Shown: piece by piece, positions 18,801-27,167 of the stretch | Layout: each line of letters starts with the position of its first letter | Numbering within the stretch: the stretch's first letter is position 1 | Origin: Acidobacteriaceae bacterium | Lineage (GTDB): Bacteria > Acidobacteriota > Terriglobia > Terriglobales > Acidobacteriaceae | Reading direction: 5' to 3' | NCBI GenBank assembly: GCA_027452245.1 | Contig: DAIDGW010000149.1 | Span: 1-52,811 of the forward strand | Length of the DNA: 52,811 bases | Notes under the pieces: model-generated | Told to the model about the DNA's origin: nothing | Seen by the model: the letters and a program-made list of their open reading frames with translations, nothing else | Database searches by the model: none | Made by a program: the position numbers and the translations under genes

Positions 18801-19228
18801 AGATTCAGGACGTGCGCTCACAGTTGCTGGGGCTGAAACGGCGTCTGCCGGAGAGCGTGAGCACGAAGGCAATCGCGACTTCGGCGGATGATCTGGACAA
18901 GAAGATCACGGCTGTGCGCGACCAACTCGTGAATCTGACCATCAGCGCCAATGAAGATTCGCTGGCCTATCCGCCGCAGATCGACGCTAAATGGGCATAT
19001 CTTGCGATGGATGTGGGCAGCGCGGATTCGGCACCAACCCAGGCGGAAGAGGAGCAGTTTAACAAGCTGAAACGTGAAACCCAGAGCGTAATGTCGCGTT
19101 GGGACCACATTCAGCATGAAGACTTGGCGGCCTTTCAAAAGCTGGCTGCGCAGTCGAGCCTTTCGACGGTGCTGGTGCCGCCGGCGGGACGGTCCGGAGA
19201 GCCAGCAAAGAGCGAAGAATCCCACTGA
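15884..19228 (+). CDS. Large secreted Asp-box/VPS10-like beta-propeller protein
   Basis: From ATG 15884 (GGGGGG site 7 bp upstream) the product has about 1,114 residues. The N-terminus is a signal peptide with cleavage near AFAQ. After a low-complexity Ala/Gln/Lys linker come at least nine Asp-box motifs (for example TTDGGKTWEKV, SDDGGTTWKQL, TRDGGKSWKNV), which build one or two large beta-propellers of the sortilin/VPS10 and BNR type up to about residue 800. The last 300 residues contain a beta-sandwich-like segment and a helical region. Many acidobacteria carry families of such proteins. They are often annotated as glycosyl hydrolases, but no catalytic residues can be named. A role in binding or processing extracellular polymers is plausible. 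A TTG at 15848 is in frame but has no site. Confidence 0.88.
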   Translation: MGRKAHTLIQRASILDAVKPAYFIFLAGLAIASVAFAQTKPERQSKAANASTASKQTAAVGNQAAKADQGKDADNPEEKPFKGMKYRLIGPFRGGRSLTAAGIPGDPTTYYFGATGGGVWKSTDGAITWSPVFDKEGTASIGSIAVANSNPNVIYAGTGEACIRGDISHGDGVYKSLDGGKTWKNVGLGDSRAIGKVIINPTNPDIVFVAALGHVYGPNTERGIFRTTDGGKTWEKVLYKDENTGGIDVDFDPHNPNIIFAALWQARRTPWTMDDGGPGSGLYRSDDGGTTWKQLQEHGLPKPPYGKIGIAVAANSERVYALIEARNPAGGLYRSDDGGDTWQQINPSHSLWQRPWYYMHVIADPQDENTVYVMDVDAYKSTDGGHLFNKVKVPHGDNHGLWIDPKDTRRMIASNDGGVTVTVDGGKSWTRQDNQPTAQFYHVITDNEIPYRVYGSQQDSGTVAIASRSDEGSIGVRNWYDVGGGEAGYIAPYPPDPDIVYAADYQGNITRFDKHTGQVKSITEQPELSDAQGAAHLPHRFQWTAPVLISPHDPNVLYHGGERLFKTTDGGVHWEVISPDLTRNDKRKQQPSGGDITLDDTGTEYYDTIFAVTESPITAGLIWVGTDDGLIQLTRDGGKSWKNVTPRDLPAWSRISLIDASPFDPGTAYVAIDRHQNDDLHPYIYKTSDYGTSWSKIVNGIADTAFARAVREDVKKRGLLYAGTESGVYVSFDDGANWRPLKLNLPTTPVHDLEVKDNDLIVATHGRAFWILDDLSPLRQYRDEIAQKDLFLYTPADAYRIQAGASGEHHSSKLTGQNPPAGAVIYYYLKDAPKPDQEMRLEILDGTGKVVRKYSSLEMAPLDEPLDPDQKKPEKEIKASAGLNRFVWDLRYEEAHHVPGYYLWEYGSGARGPVAVPGKYQARLTVEGKSETEPFEVKLDPRVHVSPADLEQQFNMLSLIQANLNSVYDTVNQIQDVRSQLLGLKRRLPESVSTKAIATSADDLDKKITAVRDQLVNLTISANEDSLAYPPQIDAKWAYLAMDVGSADSAPTQAEEEQFNKLKRETQSVMSRWDHIQHEDLAAFQKLAAQSSLSTVLVPPAGRSGEPAKSEESH

Positions 19229-19248
19229 CCTACCTCGAGAAGAAACCG

Positions 19249-19281
19249 ACGGAGGGCTGATGCAGAAATCAGTCCCTCCGT
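19249..19281 (+). terminator. Hairpin after the Asp-box gene
   Basis: ACGGAGGG-CTGAT pairs with ATCAG-CCCTCCGT with a single bulged T and a 6-base loop, 20 bp after the stop. It is followed by TGTTGTTCATTTTGG, a weak U-rich tail. It is a likely intrinsic terminator. Confidence 0.65.
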
Positions 19282-19689
19282 GTTGTTCATTTTGGTGACG
19301 ATGTATTACTTCTGTGCCACACCTATGGCACGGATGTGCCTTGTTCGACCTCCAGTCCATTGCTATTGTGCCGATAGCTTGAAGTGCACCTCCCCGAATC
19401 GGTCAGACCATATTGGGGGTAACGTATGCGGATGATCCATCTTTGTTACGCGGCGATCGGGTTTGCGGTGGCGCGCTGGATATTCAAGCGTGAACCGGTT
19501 GGGGCGGGAGATCCACTTACGCGTTTTCGCACTTCAGGACTGTTGTAATCGCAATCAGAATCGGGCGCGCAGCCCGTTGCGCAACACCATTTCGTCCTTG
19601 CGCGCCCTTTCCTATCGTCCTGCCGGCCTCTGCCGATCCCTTACTTTCGTTATCTCTGGCAAGTTACCTTTCCCGAATAGAATCAGAGC
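19282..19689. other. Long spacer before the secreted hypothetical
   Basis: About 400 bases hold one possible 40-codon frame (19426-19548) and two alternative nested hairpins near 19315-19342 (GTGCCA / TGGCAC and GGCAC / GTGCC share an arm, so they are mutually exclusive). I see nothing else. The region could carry the leader of the 19690 gene. Confidence 0.4.
19426..19548 (+). CDS. Possible 40-residue small protein (weak)
   Basis: The frame starts MRMIHLCYAAIGFAVARWIF and ends RFRTSGLL. A GGGGGTAA site stands 4-10 bp before the ATG, and the first 20 residues could form one membrane helix. There is no homologue I can name, so this could be chance. Confidence 0.25.
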   Translation: MRMIHLCYAAIGFAVARWIFKREPVGAGDPLTRFRTSGLL

Positions 19690-20541
19690 GTGATCTTCAG
19701 GAGTGTGGTGAAACTCGTGGCTTGCTGCGCCGTGTTTGCGCTGGCCGCATGCCCGGCCGCCTTCTCGCAGGATGATTCCGATGTCCCCCTGGGCGATGTC
19801 GCCAGAATGATGCGGGAAAAGCCCGCACCTGCCCAGAATGTGATCGATAACGACAATCTGGAAAAGGTCATGGACCAGGCCGAGAGCCATCGGCTCTCTC
19901 CCATTTCGTTGCAATATTCCATCACAGACGGAGGGAAGACTTTTCGGGTGGGTACTGCGGACGCGACTTGCAGCCTGGCATTCAGCGTAAATGCCAAAGC
20001 ACTCCTGAGCACGCAATATAAGCAGATGGACCTCTCGCCGGGTGACATTGCGAAGCTCTCTGGCCCGGCAAGCATCCAGGGCGACTCCCTCGAGATATCT
20101 CTTTATAACGGAACTGAGTGGCACGTGAGCGAGGTGGCAATCGTGCTGACGCTGGTGAAAAGAGCTCATGCCGACGATGCGAGTGCGGCGCCTGATGCCC
20201 CGTTGATTCCTCTGGACCCGCAGGCCGGATTCGTAATCGATAACCGCTCGCAGAAGAAGTCGGATCAGGCACTGGTTTACAAGATGCGTCAGGCAGCGCC
20301 GCCATTCGAGACCACGGTATACCGTGTGCCGCTCGATACCGACATTGGCTCCGACCAGGAATGGCACTGGTCGATCATTCAGGCGAAGGGATATCCGCCG
20401 CAGGCCGCCCTGCAGAGAGCTTCTAACGCGACAGCCATAACCACGAATGCTCCCGAGACTGCGATTCAAAACACGTTATTGCCTTCGCCTGCGGCGCCGG
20501 TGATCCCCAGTTCACTTACCACCGAGATGTCCGACCACTGA
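19690..20541 (+). CDS. Secreted protein of unknown function
   Basis: The 283-residue product starts at GTG 19690. Residues 1-27 form a signal peptide (VVKLVACCAVFALAACPAAFSQ); a Cys after LAA could serve as a lipobox, but the following AFSQ also fits signal peptidase I. The mature part has a segment GKTFRVGTADATCSLAFSVNAK, a helix-poor central region, and a Pro/Ala/Thr-rich C-terminus that is probably unstructured. I do not recognise the family. It precedes purQ by 91 bp on the same strand, but nothing links it to purine synthesis. Confidence 0.7.
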   Translation: MIFRSVVKLVACCAVFALAACPAAFSQDDSDVPLGDVARMMREKPAPAQNVIDNDNLEKVMDQAESHRLSPISLQYSITDGGKTFRVGTADATCSLAFSVNAKALLSTQYKQMDLSPGDIAKLSGPASIQGDSLEISLYNGTEWHVSEVAIVLTLVKRAHADDASAAPDAPLIPLDPQAGFVIDNRSQKKSDQALVYKMRQAAPPFETTVYRVPLDTDIGSDQEWHWSIIQAKGYPPQAALQRASNATAITTNAPETAIQNTLLPSPAAPVIPSSLTTEMSDH

Positions 20542-20632
20542 AACTCCGGAATCGAGCGCGTTAACATCCTTCGAGTGGCGATAATTCCGCGTGCTAGACT
20601 AAAAATACCGCCCCAACTCTGAGGTCTGATCA

Positions 20633-21328
20633 ATGAAATTCGGCGTGATCATTTTTCCTGGATCCAATTGCGATCACGATGCCTATTGGGCCGTGCAACA
20701 GGTTGCGAAGCAGCCAGTTACATTCCTGTGGCATGAGTCCCACGATCTGGAGAATTGCGATGCGGTGATCGTGCCCGGCGGATTTGCTTACGGCGATTAC
20801 CTGAGGACCGGCGCGATTGCCAAGTTTTCGCCTGTGATGGAATCGGTTCGGAAGTTTGCCGCAGGCGGCGGCCTGGTATTAGGAATTTGCAACGGCTTCC
20901 AGATTCTTTGCGAATCCGGGCTGCTGCCCGGTGCGCTAATGCGGAACGTGGGCTTGAAGTATGTCTGCAAGCCGGTTCAGGTTCGGGTGGAGAATGCGGA
21001 TACCCCCTTCACAAATGCCTGCAAAAAGGGCGAAGTGCTAACCATTCCCATCGGACACATGGAAGGGAACTACTTCTGCGATGAAGCGATGCACCAGGAG
21101 CTTGTTCGCGAAAATCGCATTGTCCTGCGATATTGCAATGCCAGGGGTGAAATTGCTGCCTCGGCCAATCCCAATGGGTCACTGGACAACATTGCCTCAA
21201 TTTGCAATCAAGGGGGAAACGTCGTCGGAATGATGCCGCACCCGGAGCGCTCGGCCGAGGCGGAGCTCGGTGGAACCGACGGGGTCAAAATTTTCGCGTC
21301 TCTCGTTACCTCCATGGCACTGCGTTAG
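20633..21328 (+). CDS. purQ: Phosphoribosylformylglycinamidine synthase subunit PurQ
   Basis: The 231-residue protein is the glutaminase subunit of FGAM synthase: it starts [16 protein letters not shown] and has the nucleophile Cys86 in [10 protein letters not shown]. The catalytic His and Glu come late in [10 protein letters not shown]. It releases ammonia from glutamine for the PurL subunit in step four of purine synthesis, in the cytosol. Length and motifs are standard. purL and purS are not in the window, so the pur genes are dispersed in this genome. Confidence 0.96.
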   Translation: MKFGVIIFPGSNCDHDAYWAVQQVAKQPVTFLWHESHDLENCDAVIVPGGFAYGDYLRTGAIAKFSPVMESVRKFAAGGGLVLGICNGFQILCESGLLPGALMRNVGLKYVCKPVQVRVENADTPFTNACKKGEVLTIPIGHMEGNYFCDEAMHQELVRENRIVLRYCNARGEIAASANPNGSLDNIASICNQGGNVVGMMPHPERSAEAELGGTDGVKIFASLVTSMALR

Positions 21329-21438
21329 GCTGGTTCCATTTCCTGAAATTCCTTTGTAATTGCGGAAAATCCCGCTATAGTGTCGGCAACTTCCCCTTGG
21401 GTTGAATCGCAAGCACACGCGGGGAGGCGTGTCTCTCC

Positions 21439-22524
21439 ATGAGACCGAACGAGATTCTGAGCAAAGTTTCAGAAAGTCTGATCAATGACGAATCAATCCT
21501 TGGTGCCTCGGAGCGAAGTCTGCTCCGGGCCCTTCTGCAAAATCTCCAAGCAGGACTAGAACGAAATCCGTCGCTCAAGGCGGAAGCGGAAAAGATCGTT
21601 GCCGGGGCGGTTGGAGAAACCATTGCACAACGTGCGTATGCGGTCCTCGGGATGGGAATAGTCGAACGCATTCTTGCCGATTCGGCAGACTCGCGCTTGC
21701 CGGATATCAATCTCCGACCGCAGCCGCCAAGCCCGGGTCCACCCGGAGTCGTCAGGCCGCCCGTGAAGCCAGTTCCAGAAAAGCCGCATCCTGCGCCCCA
21801 TGAGCAGCCGCAGAAGGACGAACCGATGGGGCCGCACCCAACACCGGGACCTCCTGGAAAGGGAATGCTGCCGCAGAAGCCTGCAATTTCAATGAGCCGT
21901 GCGCAGGGGAAGGCGGTGGGCATTCTGCAAAGGCCGCAGTGTTTGGCCCTGGACGAATTTCTCGCTCCGCAGGAACTGCGAGCATTGTTCGATTTCACTC
22001 TGGCGCATGAAACGGAGTTTCGCGTCAGTGAAGTGGTTTCTCCGGCCGGAGGCATTGTGGATTATGAGTACCGGCGTTCTCGCGTTCTGCTTGAACTCGG
22101 CGCATATCAAGAGATCATCATGAGGCGAATCAAGTCGGTTCTGCCAGAAGTATGTGAGCAGCTTGGCATGGACTGGTTTGATCCGTCGTATGTCGAAGCA
22201 CAGATCACGGCCAGCAACGATGGAGATTGCTTCAAGATCCACACTGACAATGGCCAGTCCGAGATCGCCTCGCGGTACCTGACCTTTGTCTACTTCTTCC
22301 ACAAGGAACCAGCAGCCTTTCAAGGCGGAGAACTGCGGTTGTATGACGAACATCCTCAGCAAGTTTCGGGGATCGAGTCACGTCCTGCGCATGTCATCGT
22401 GCCGCAGGTGAATCGGATTGTGTTTTTCCCCTGCTCGGTGCTGCATGAAATCACTGCGGTGAAGTGTGCATCGCGAGCATTCGCCGACAGCCGTTTCACA
22501 CTCAACGGATGGCTACACCGCTAG
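21439..22524 (+). CDS. 2-oxoglutarate/Fe(II) oxygenase with N-terminal helical domain (prolyl-4-hydroxylase-like)
   Basis: The C-terminal half (about 165-361) is a double-stranded beta-helix oxygenase with metal ligands His268 and Asp270 in KIHTDNG and His336 in VLHEI, plus Arg352 in DSRFTLNGW as the likely 2-oxoglutarate ligand. This is the prolyl-4-hydroxylase-like pattern. Residues 1-85 form a separate helical domain (SERSLLRALLQNLQAGLERN, then EKIVAGAVGETIAQRAYAVL), joined by a Pro-rich linker (about 94-148). The extra domain may bind the substrate protein or peptide. A GGGGAGG site lies about 14 bp before the ATG. The stop overlaps the start of the next oxygenase gene. Confidence 0.87.
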   Translation: MRPNEILSKVSESLINDESILGASERSLLRALLQNLQAGLERNPSLKAEAEKIVAGAVGETIAQRAYAVLGMGIVERILADSADSRLPDINLRPQPPSPGPPGVVRPPVKPVPEKPHPAPHEQPQKDEPMGPHPTPGPPGKGMLPQKPAISMSRAQGKAVGILQRPQCLALDEFLAPQELRALFDFTLAHETEFRVSEVVSPAGGIVDYEYRRSRVLLELGAYQEIIMRRIKSVLPEVCEQLGMDWFDPSYVEAQITASNDGDCFKIHTDNGQSEIASRYLTFVYFFHKEPAAFQGGELRLYDEHPQQVSGIESRPAHVIVPQVNRIVFFPCSVLHEITAVKCASRAFADSRFTLNGWLHR

Positions 22525-23537
22525 CTAATTCGAGTTGGCTGGAACTTATGGCTAGTTTGATGGGGGGAAAAGCAGGAGAGACACCTGCGTTTCCTCCCGG
22601 GCAGTTCTATTGCTTGCTCGATGATTTGCCTTGGCATCTGATCCCTGCTCATGAACGCTTGGCGCTGCGATCGATATCTGATCGAGGGCCGCGGTATCGC
22701 ATAAATCCACAGGCCAGGTTCTTGCAAAATGACGAACTTCCATTGGAATGGGAGGGATTGCGCGAGATCTTCGAAGCTTTCGCACTGCAGGGCACAGTGG
22801 CATGGGTTCGGGATTCAAAGTCCAACTGCGGCTTGCCATTTTGGATTGGCCCACGATCGAAAGCCGTTATGGATTGCATCGCGCAATCTGGCGAGCTTCC
22901 ATCGCAGGTTTCGGGAAAAGATCTCAAGGCGCTTCTGGCTGCCAAGCTCTTGCTCGGAGCGGAAGAGTCCCGCCTGATAGACGAATCCGTAGCGTCAAAG
23001 CAGAAGGAATTCCAAGCGTTAAGCTATGCGCCTGTTCATGGGTTGATCCATTCATTTCATGTTGCCGCATTGCGGCGGTACTATCGGCAGCGCATTCGGA
23101 GCGGGAAGCTGAAGTTCGGGGATGGTCAGGTCGCTCGCCGGTATGTGGCGCACAATGATGGCGTGCTTCGCCTGTTCCATCACCAACTCGCAGAGTCGGT
23201 TTCGATGATTGCCGGCGAACCAGTAAAGCCATCGTATTGTTATTTAGCCGCCTACACCGAAGGATCGGAACTGAAAAGGCATACAGATCGCGCACAATGC
23301 GAGTTCAGCGTCACGCTATGCCTCGATTACTCCCCCGATCCGCAACGCGAAACGCCTTGGCCTCTAAAACTCGAATTGCCCGATAGAGAGGTTGCGGTCT
23401 ATCAAGCCATCGGAGATGCGCTCATGTACCGTGGCACCCGCATCCCTCATTCCCGAAGGATGCTGCCACCCGGACACTCCTCTACCTCAGTGTTCTTCCA
23501 CTATGTCGCGATGGATTTTGCCGGGCCGCTGGATTAA
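22509..23537 (+). CDS. Second 2-oxoglutarate/Fe(II) oxygenase
   Basis: The 342-residue protein carries a late oxygenase core with ligands His258 and Asp260 (LKRHTDRAQCEFSVTLCLDY) and His314 in GTRIPHSRRMLPPG. The first 170 residues are an alpha/beta region of unknown fold. I chose the ATG at 22509 because it sits in the 16-bp overlap with the previous gene, which suggests translational coupling; a later ATG at 22548 is an alternative, and neither has a strong ribosome site. Its partner is the helical-domain oxygenase just upstream. The two are diverged and are not recent duplicates. The stop abuts the stop of the convergent kinase gene with no spacer. Substrates are unknown; modification of a protein or peptide is plausible. 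Confidence 0.78.
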   Translation: MATPLANSSWLELMASLMGGKAGETPAFPPGQFYCLLDDLPWHLIPAHERLALRSISDRGPRYRINPQARFLQNDELPLEWEGLREIFEAFALQGTVAWVRDSKSNCGLPFWIGPRSKAVMDCIAQSGELPSQVSGKDLKALLAAKLLLGAEESRLIDESVASKQKEFQALSYAPVHGLIHSFHVAALRRYYRQRIRSGKLKFGDGQVARRYVAHNDGVLRLFHHQLAESVSMIAGEPVKPSYCYLAAYTEGSELKRHTDRAQCEFSVTLCLDYSPDPQRETPWPLKLELPDREVAVYQAIGDALMYRGTRIPHSRRMLPPGHSSTSVFFHYVAMDFAGPLD

Positions 23538-26099
23538 CTATTGCAGTCCCGAGATGACGTAAAGAGTGGAAGAGACTTGATAAAACGAGTAGAGAAAGCG
23601 AGACGCATCACCATTTAGAACGAGGGGAGCGATATAAACGACTCCGGGGGATGGCTCCGCGAATAGCGTGTGGACCACAGCTTTCTTGCCGGTGTCGGGG
23701 TCGATCTTGTACACCTCCGACGGAATGTTTCGCGTGTTGTAACCGTAAAGGGCGCGACCGTCATCTGACCAGCGCACGAGCAGGATATTCGGATCGAAGC
23801 CGGGAATTTTGCGCACGGAGCCATCAGTAACCGAATAAATAGGGCGCGGCCGGCCGTTCGCTGCCAGCACATACCGTTGATCGGGCGACAAAATGAGCCC
23901 AGGTGTTCCCTCCGGAGTGACCGGCTTAGCCTTCCCGGAGTCCAGATCGACAATGTAACAGCGCACCGCGTGTCCTGGTTCATTACCGTTGACGGTTACG
24001 TGTTTTCCATCGGGCAAGAAGCGCGCGGGTCCGTTCAATATCTTCTCGACGCCAATCACACGGATCGTGCGTGCCTGGCCCGGACCGACCGGCAGGAGAG
24101 TGATATTCGGTGTTCCGGGCAGGATGGAAATCGCCCATTTGCCATCGGGAGAGAGACCGCCGGCCGAGCCTTCGCCCAGGCGAACGGGAAGCTCGCCGTT
24201 GACCTTGCGCATGGCGACCGAATACTTGGGACCGGCCGCTTCGCTGGAGTCTTCGAAGAGCACGTTTTCTCCGTCCGCGGAAATGTCATGGGCGATATTC
24301 CAGTCGTGCCAGGAAAGATCAAGACTTTTCCCATCTCTCGTTTCGAACTTCAATGCCATGCGCACTGCGTTCAGACTGACCAGGACTCGCCCATCGGAAC
24401 CGATATCGAGCAGCGTCAATTCCCCCGGCAGAGCCAGGACGGTACGGAGTTTGCCGCCAAGGTCAACCCCGAATAAATTGCGATCATTGCCCTTAGCCAC
24501 GGCGGCGAACCAGATTTCTTTCCCATCCGGTCTCCAGTCCAAACCATCTTCCGATTGCCATCCCGACGAGAGCACGCGTATGTGGCCAACGAGGTCGGTG
24601 ACATCCACCGAGCCGCGATCGTCCCAGAGTGCGGGATGGTCCATGAAGGCAATCTTCTGCCCGTCAGGGGAAAAGCGGATGTGACTGATCCAGCCACTGG
24701 ACTGATAGAGCACATGACCGGTGGGATACTCGAGCCGGTTTTGACCTCCTACTTGATGAACCACAGCTAATTCGCCGTTGGGATCCCAATCGGCCCACTG
24801 GACATCTGCCAGGACTTGCCTGGGAGAGCCGCCGGCGAGGGGAGCACGTGCCAGCATCCCTCCTTCGGGTTCCAAGTGGGCAAGGTGCGCGCCGCCAATG
24901 AGGAGCGCCAGTTCATTGGAACGCGAGATTGCTAACAGGTTCGCGTCCTTGAAAGCCAGCGGCTCGGCCAATAGAGAATGACCAACCGTCGAGAATAGCT
25001 GCAATGGGTTTGCATTCCAGGCTGCGGCGTAGATGATCGACTGGCCATCGGGAGCGAAACGGGCAGAGTAAACGGTACCCCGTTCAAACGTAAGGCGCTG
25101 ATATTTTGGGGGCGCATTGGGATGGAGATAGGTGATGGCCAAAACCAGCGCAGCCCCGACAGCAACTGCCCCCAGAACCCGTAGCGCGCTTTGGGCATAC
25201 CGCCGTTTCAAGCGGGGAAGCGGGAATCTCGCGTTCGAACGCGACAGTGTTTCGAGGCCGAATGCCAGATCTTTCGCCGATTGGAACCGGCTGTCGGGTT
25301 CCTTTTCGAGACAGTGCCAGACGATGTCGCGCAATGTGAGCGGTACGGAACTCTTCTCGAACTCGCTAAGAGGAGGTTCTTCCCGCAGGACAGAAGTCAT
25401 GGTGTCGACTTCAGTCTCGCCTTTGAAGGCGCGGCTGCCGGTGAGCATTTCGTAGAGGATAGCGCCGAGGCTGAACAGATCGGTTCGGTGATCCACCGTC
25501 TTTCCGCGAAGCTGTTCCGGCGACATGTAGGCTACTGTGCCGACCAAAGTGCCCGCTTTGGTGACGGTTGCCATGCTCTCGATAGACTCTGACGAGTCGT
25601 CCGGCGCCTGAAGTTTGGCAACGCCAAAGTCGAGAATCTTTACGTGTCCATCGCGCGTAAGGAACAGATTTTCGGGCTTCAGATCGCGGTGGATGATGTG
25701 CCGCTCGTGGGCGGCGACAAGTCCGCGCACGATTTGCAGGCTGTAGTCACAGGCTTGAGCGACAGGAATCGGGCCGCGAGCCAGACGGGCGCGAAGCGTT
25801 TCTCCCTCCAGCAATTCAGAGACGATGTAGGGGCAATCGTCCTCGAATCCGACATCGTAGATGGCGACGATGTTGGGATGGTTCAGGGCTGCGGCGGCAC
25901 GCGCCTCTTGTTCGAAGCGCCGCTGGTGGTCCGGATTCGCGCGCGAAGATTGCCGGACAACTTTCAGAGCTACGTCACGGCCAAGTCTCTCGTCGTGGGC
26001 ACGAAAGACTTCCCCCATGCCGCCTTCGCCGATCTTCTCCAGGACCCGGTAATGTCCAATGACTCGGCCGTTCATAATTAAGTGGCGCGCGTTGTGCAT
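23538..26099 (-). CDS. Membrane Ser/Thr protein kinase with TolB/WD40-like propeller
   Basis: The 853-residue protein has a bacterial PknB-type kinase domain (about 17-285): GEGGMGEVF glycine loop, Lys46, catalytic HRDLKPEN (Asp139) and DFGVAKL (Asp157). One membrane helix lies around 305-325 (LRVLGAVAVGAALVLAITYL). The remaining 520 residues are a beta-propeller of the TolB/PD40 type with repeated SPDGK motifs, predicted outside the inner membrane. It would phosphorylate cytosolic proteins in response to something sensed by the propeller. This architecture is abundant in Acidobacteriota. ATG 26075 (MNGRVIGHYRVL) is an alternative start, and neither has a clear ribosome site. All catalytic residues are present. 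Confidence 0.92.
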   Translation of the reverse strand: MHNARHLIMNGRVIGHYRVLEKIGEGGMGEVFRAHDERLGRDVALKVVRQSSRANPDHQRRFEQEARAAAALNHPNIVAIYDVGFEDDCPYIVSELLEGETLRARLARGPIPVAQACDYSLQIVRGLVAAHERHIIHRDLKPENLFLTRDGHVKILDFGVAKLQAPDDSSESIESMATVTKAGTLVGTVAYMSPEQLRGKTVDHRTDLFSLGAILYEMLTGSRAFKGETEVDTMTSVLREEPPLSEFEKSSVPLTLRDIVWHCLEKEPDSRFQSAKDLAFGLETLSRSNARFPLPRLKRRYAQSALRVLGAVAVGAALVLAITYLHPNAPPKYQRLTFERGTVYSARFAPDGQSIIYAAAWNANPLQLFSTVGHSLLAEPLAFKDANLLAISRSNELALLIGGAHLAHLEPEGGMLARAPLAGGSPRQVLADVQWADWDPNGELAVVHQVGGQNRLEYPTGHVLYQSSGWISHIRFSPDGQKIAFMDHPALWDDRGSVDVTDLVGHIRVLSSGWQSEDGLDWRPDGKEIWFAAVAKGNDRNLFGVDLGGKLRTVLALPGELTLLDIGSDGRVLVSLNAVRMALKFETRDGKSLDLSWHDWNIAHDISADGENVLFEDSSEAAGPKYSVAMRKVNGELPVRLGEGSAGGLSPDGKWAISILPGTPNITLLPVGPGQARTIRVIGVEKILNGPARFLPDGKHVTVNGNEPGHAVRCYIVDLDSGKAKPVTPEGTPGLILSPDQRYVLAANGRPRPIYSVTDGSVRKIPGFDPNILLVRWSDDGRALYGYNTRNIPSEVYKIDPDTGKKAVVHTLFAEPSPGVVYIAPLVLNGDASRFLYSFYQVSSTLYVISGLQ

Positions 26100-26302
26100 G
26101 GAATGTTAGGGAGGACAACATGCCGAGTCAAGGGCGATGCGCCAGTCTATGCAACAACTTCCAAGTACAGCGGGGTGTCAGGGAAGAAACGCTTCATGTT
26201 ATAATTTGTGTTCGCCTGCTGTTTCATTTCGAGGCTATCCAGTGATCTCCTCTACCGGGCGAATCCTGCTCTATTCAAGATCAATAGATACGAGGTCTAG
26301 CC

Positions 26303-27052
26303 ATGTCTGGCCATTCAAAATGGGCCACAATTAAGCATAAAAAGGGCGCGCTCGATGCGAAGCGCGGCAAGATTTTTACCCGCCTGATCAAGGAAATTTC
26401 GATCGCTGCCAAAAATGGCGGAGGTGATCCGGATTCCAACCCACGCCTGCGCACCGCCATTACAGCCGCCAAGGCTGAAAATATGCCTGCCGACAACATC
26501 AAGCGTGCGATTCAGCGCGGCACCGGCGAACTGCCTGGCGCCGTCTATGAAGAGTTCATGCTCGAAGGCTACGGCCCCGGCGGCGTGGCTGTTCTCCTCG
26601 ATATCAATACCGACAACCGGAACCGTACGGTCAGTGAAATCCGCCACGTGTTCGGAAAAAATGGCGGCAATATGGCCGAAGCCGGTGCGGTCTCCTGGAT
26701 GTTCCACAAGAAGGGCGACATCATTGTGCCCAAGAGCGCGGCCAAAGAAGACGATCTGATGAACATCGTGCTCGAAACCGGTGGCGAAGACCTCAACGAT
26801 GACGGCGAGAACTGGGAAATCCTGACCGAGCCTTCGGCTTACGAGGGTGTCCTCGAGGCCGTGAAGAAGGCTGGGATTGAGCCGGCTTCGGCCGGCGTTT
26901 CGATGATTCCCCAGAATTACATCAAGCTGGAAGGTCCGGCTGCGAATACCATGATCCGCCTCATGGAAGCTCTCGAAGAGCACGACGACGTGCAGAACGT
27001 GCACTCCAACTTCGATATCGACCAGAAACTGCTGGAAGAGGTCGCAGGGTAA
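26303..27052 (+). CDS. YebC/PmpR-family protein
   Basis: The 249-residue protein matches the YebC family end to end: [28 protein letters not shown] at the start (in shorter words SGHSKW and [12 protein letters not shown]), [21 protein letters not shown], and the [13 protein letters not shown] and [14 protein letters not shown] motifs. The family was described as transcriptional regulators and more recently as ribosome-associated factors helping translation of proline stretches. The gene stands alone. A TATAAT at 26200-26205 could be its -10, but the -35 is poor. A perfect intrinsic terminator follows. Confidence 0.95.
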   Translation: MSGHSKWATIKHKKGALDAKRGKIFTRLIKEISIAAKNGGGDPDSNPRLRTAITAAKAENMPADNIKRAIQRGTGELPGAVYEEFMLEGYGPGGVAVLLDINTDNRNRTVSEIRHVFGKNGGNMAEAGAVSWMFHKKGDIIVPKSAAKEDDLMNIVLETGGEDLNDDGENWEILTEPSAYEGVLEAVKKAGIEPASAGVSMIPQNYIKLEGPAANTMIRLMEALEEHDDVQNVHSNFDIDQKLLEEVAG

Positions 27053-27070
27053 ATCCTGAGATTCCTAAAA

Positions 27071-27097
27071 AGCCGTCCCGGAGCGGGACGGCTTTTT
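27071..27097 (+). terminator. Intrinsic terminator after the YebC-family gene
   Basis: A perfect 10-bp stem AGCCGTCCCG / CGGGACGGCT with a GAG loop runs directly into TTTTT, 18 bp after the stop. It is the clearest intrinsic terminator in the window. Confidence 0.95.
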
Positions 27098-27167
27098 TGT
27101 TGGCTGATCGCCCGCTGAGAGCTTACAAAACTCATCCTGATAAAGTAATCGCGAGCAGAATGAAACG

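Noticed and set aside
21329-21438. Precursor peptide gene for the oxygenase pair
   Set aside because: The 110-bp spacer has no start codon with an open frame long enough to encode a plausible precursor.
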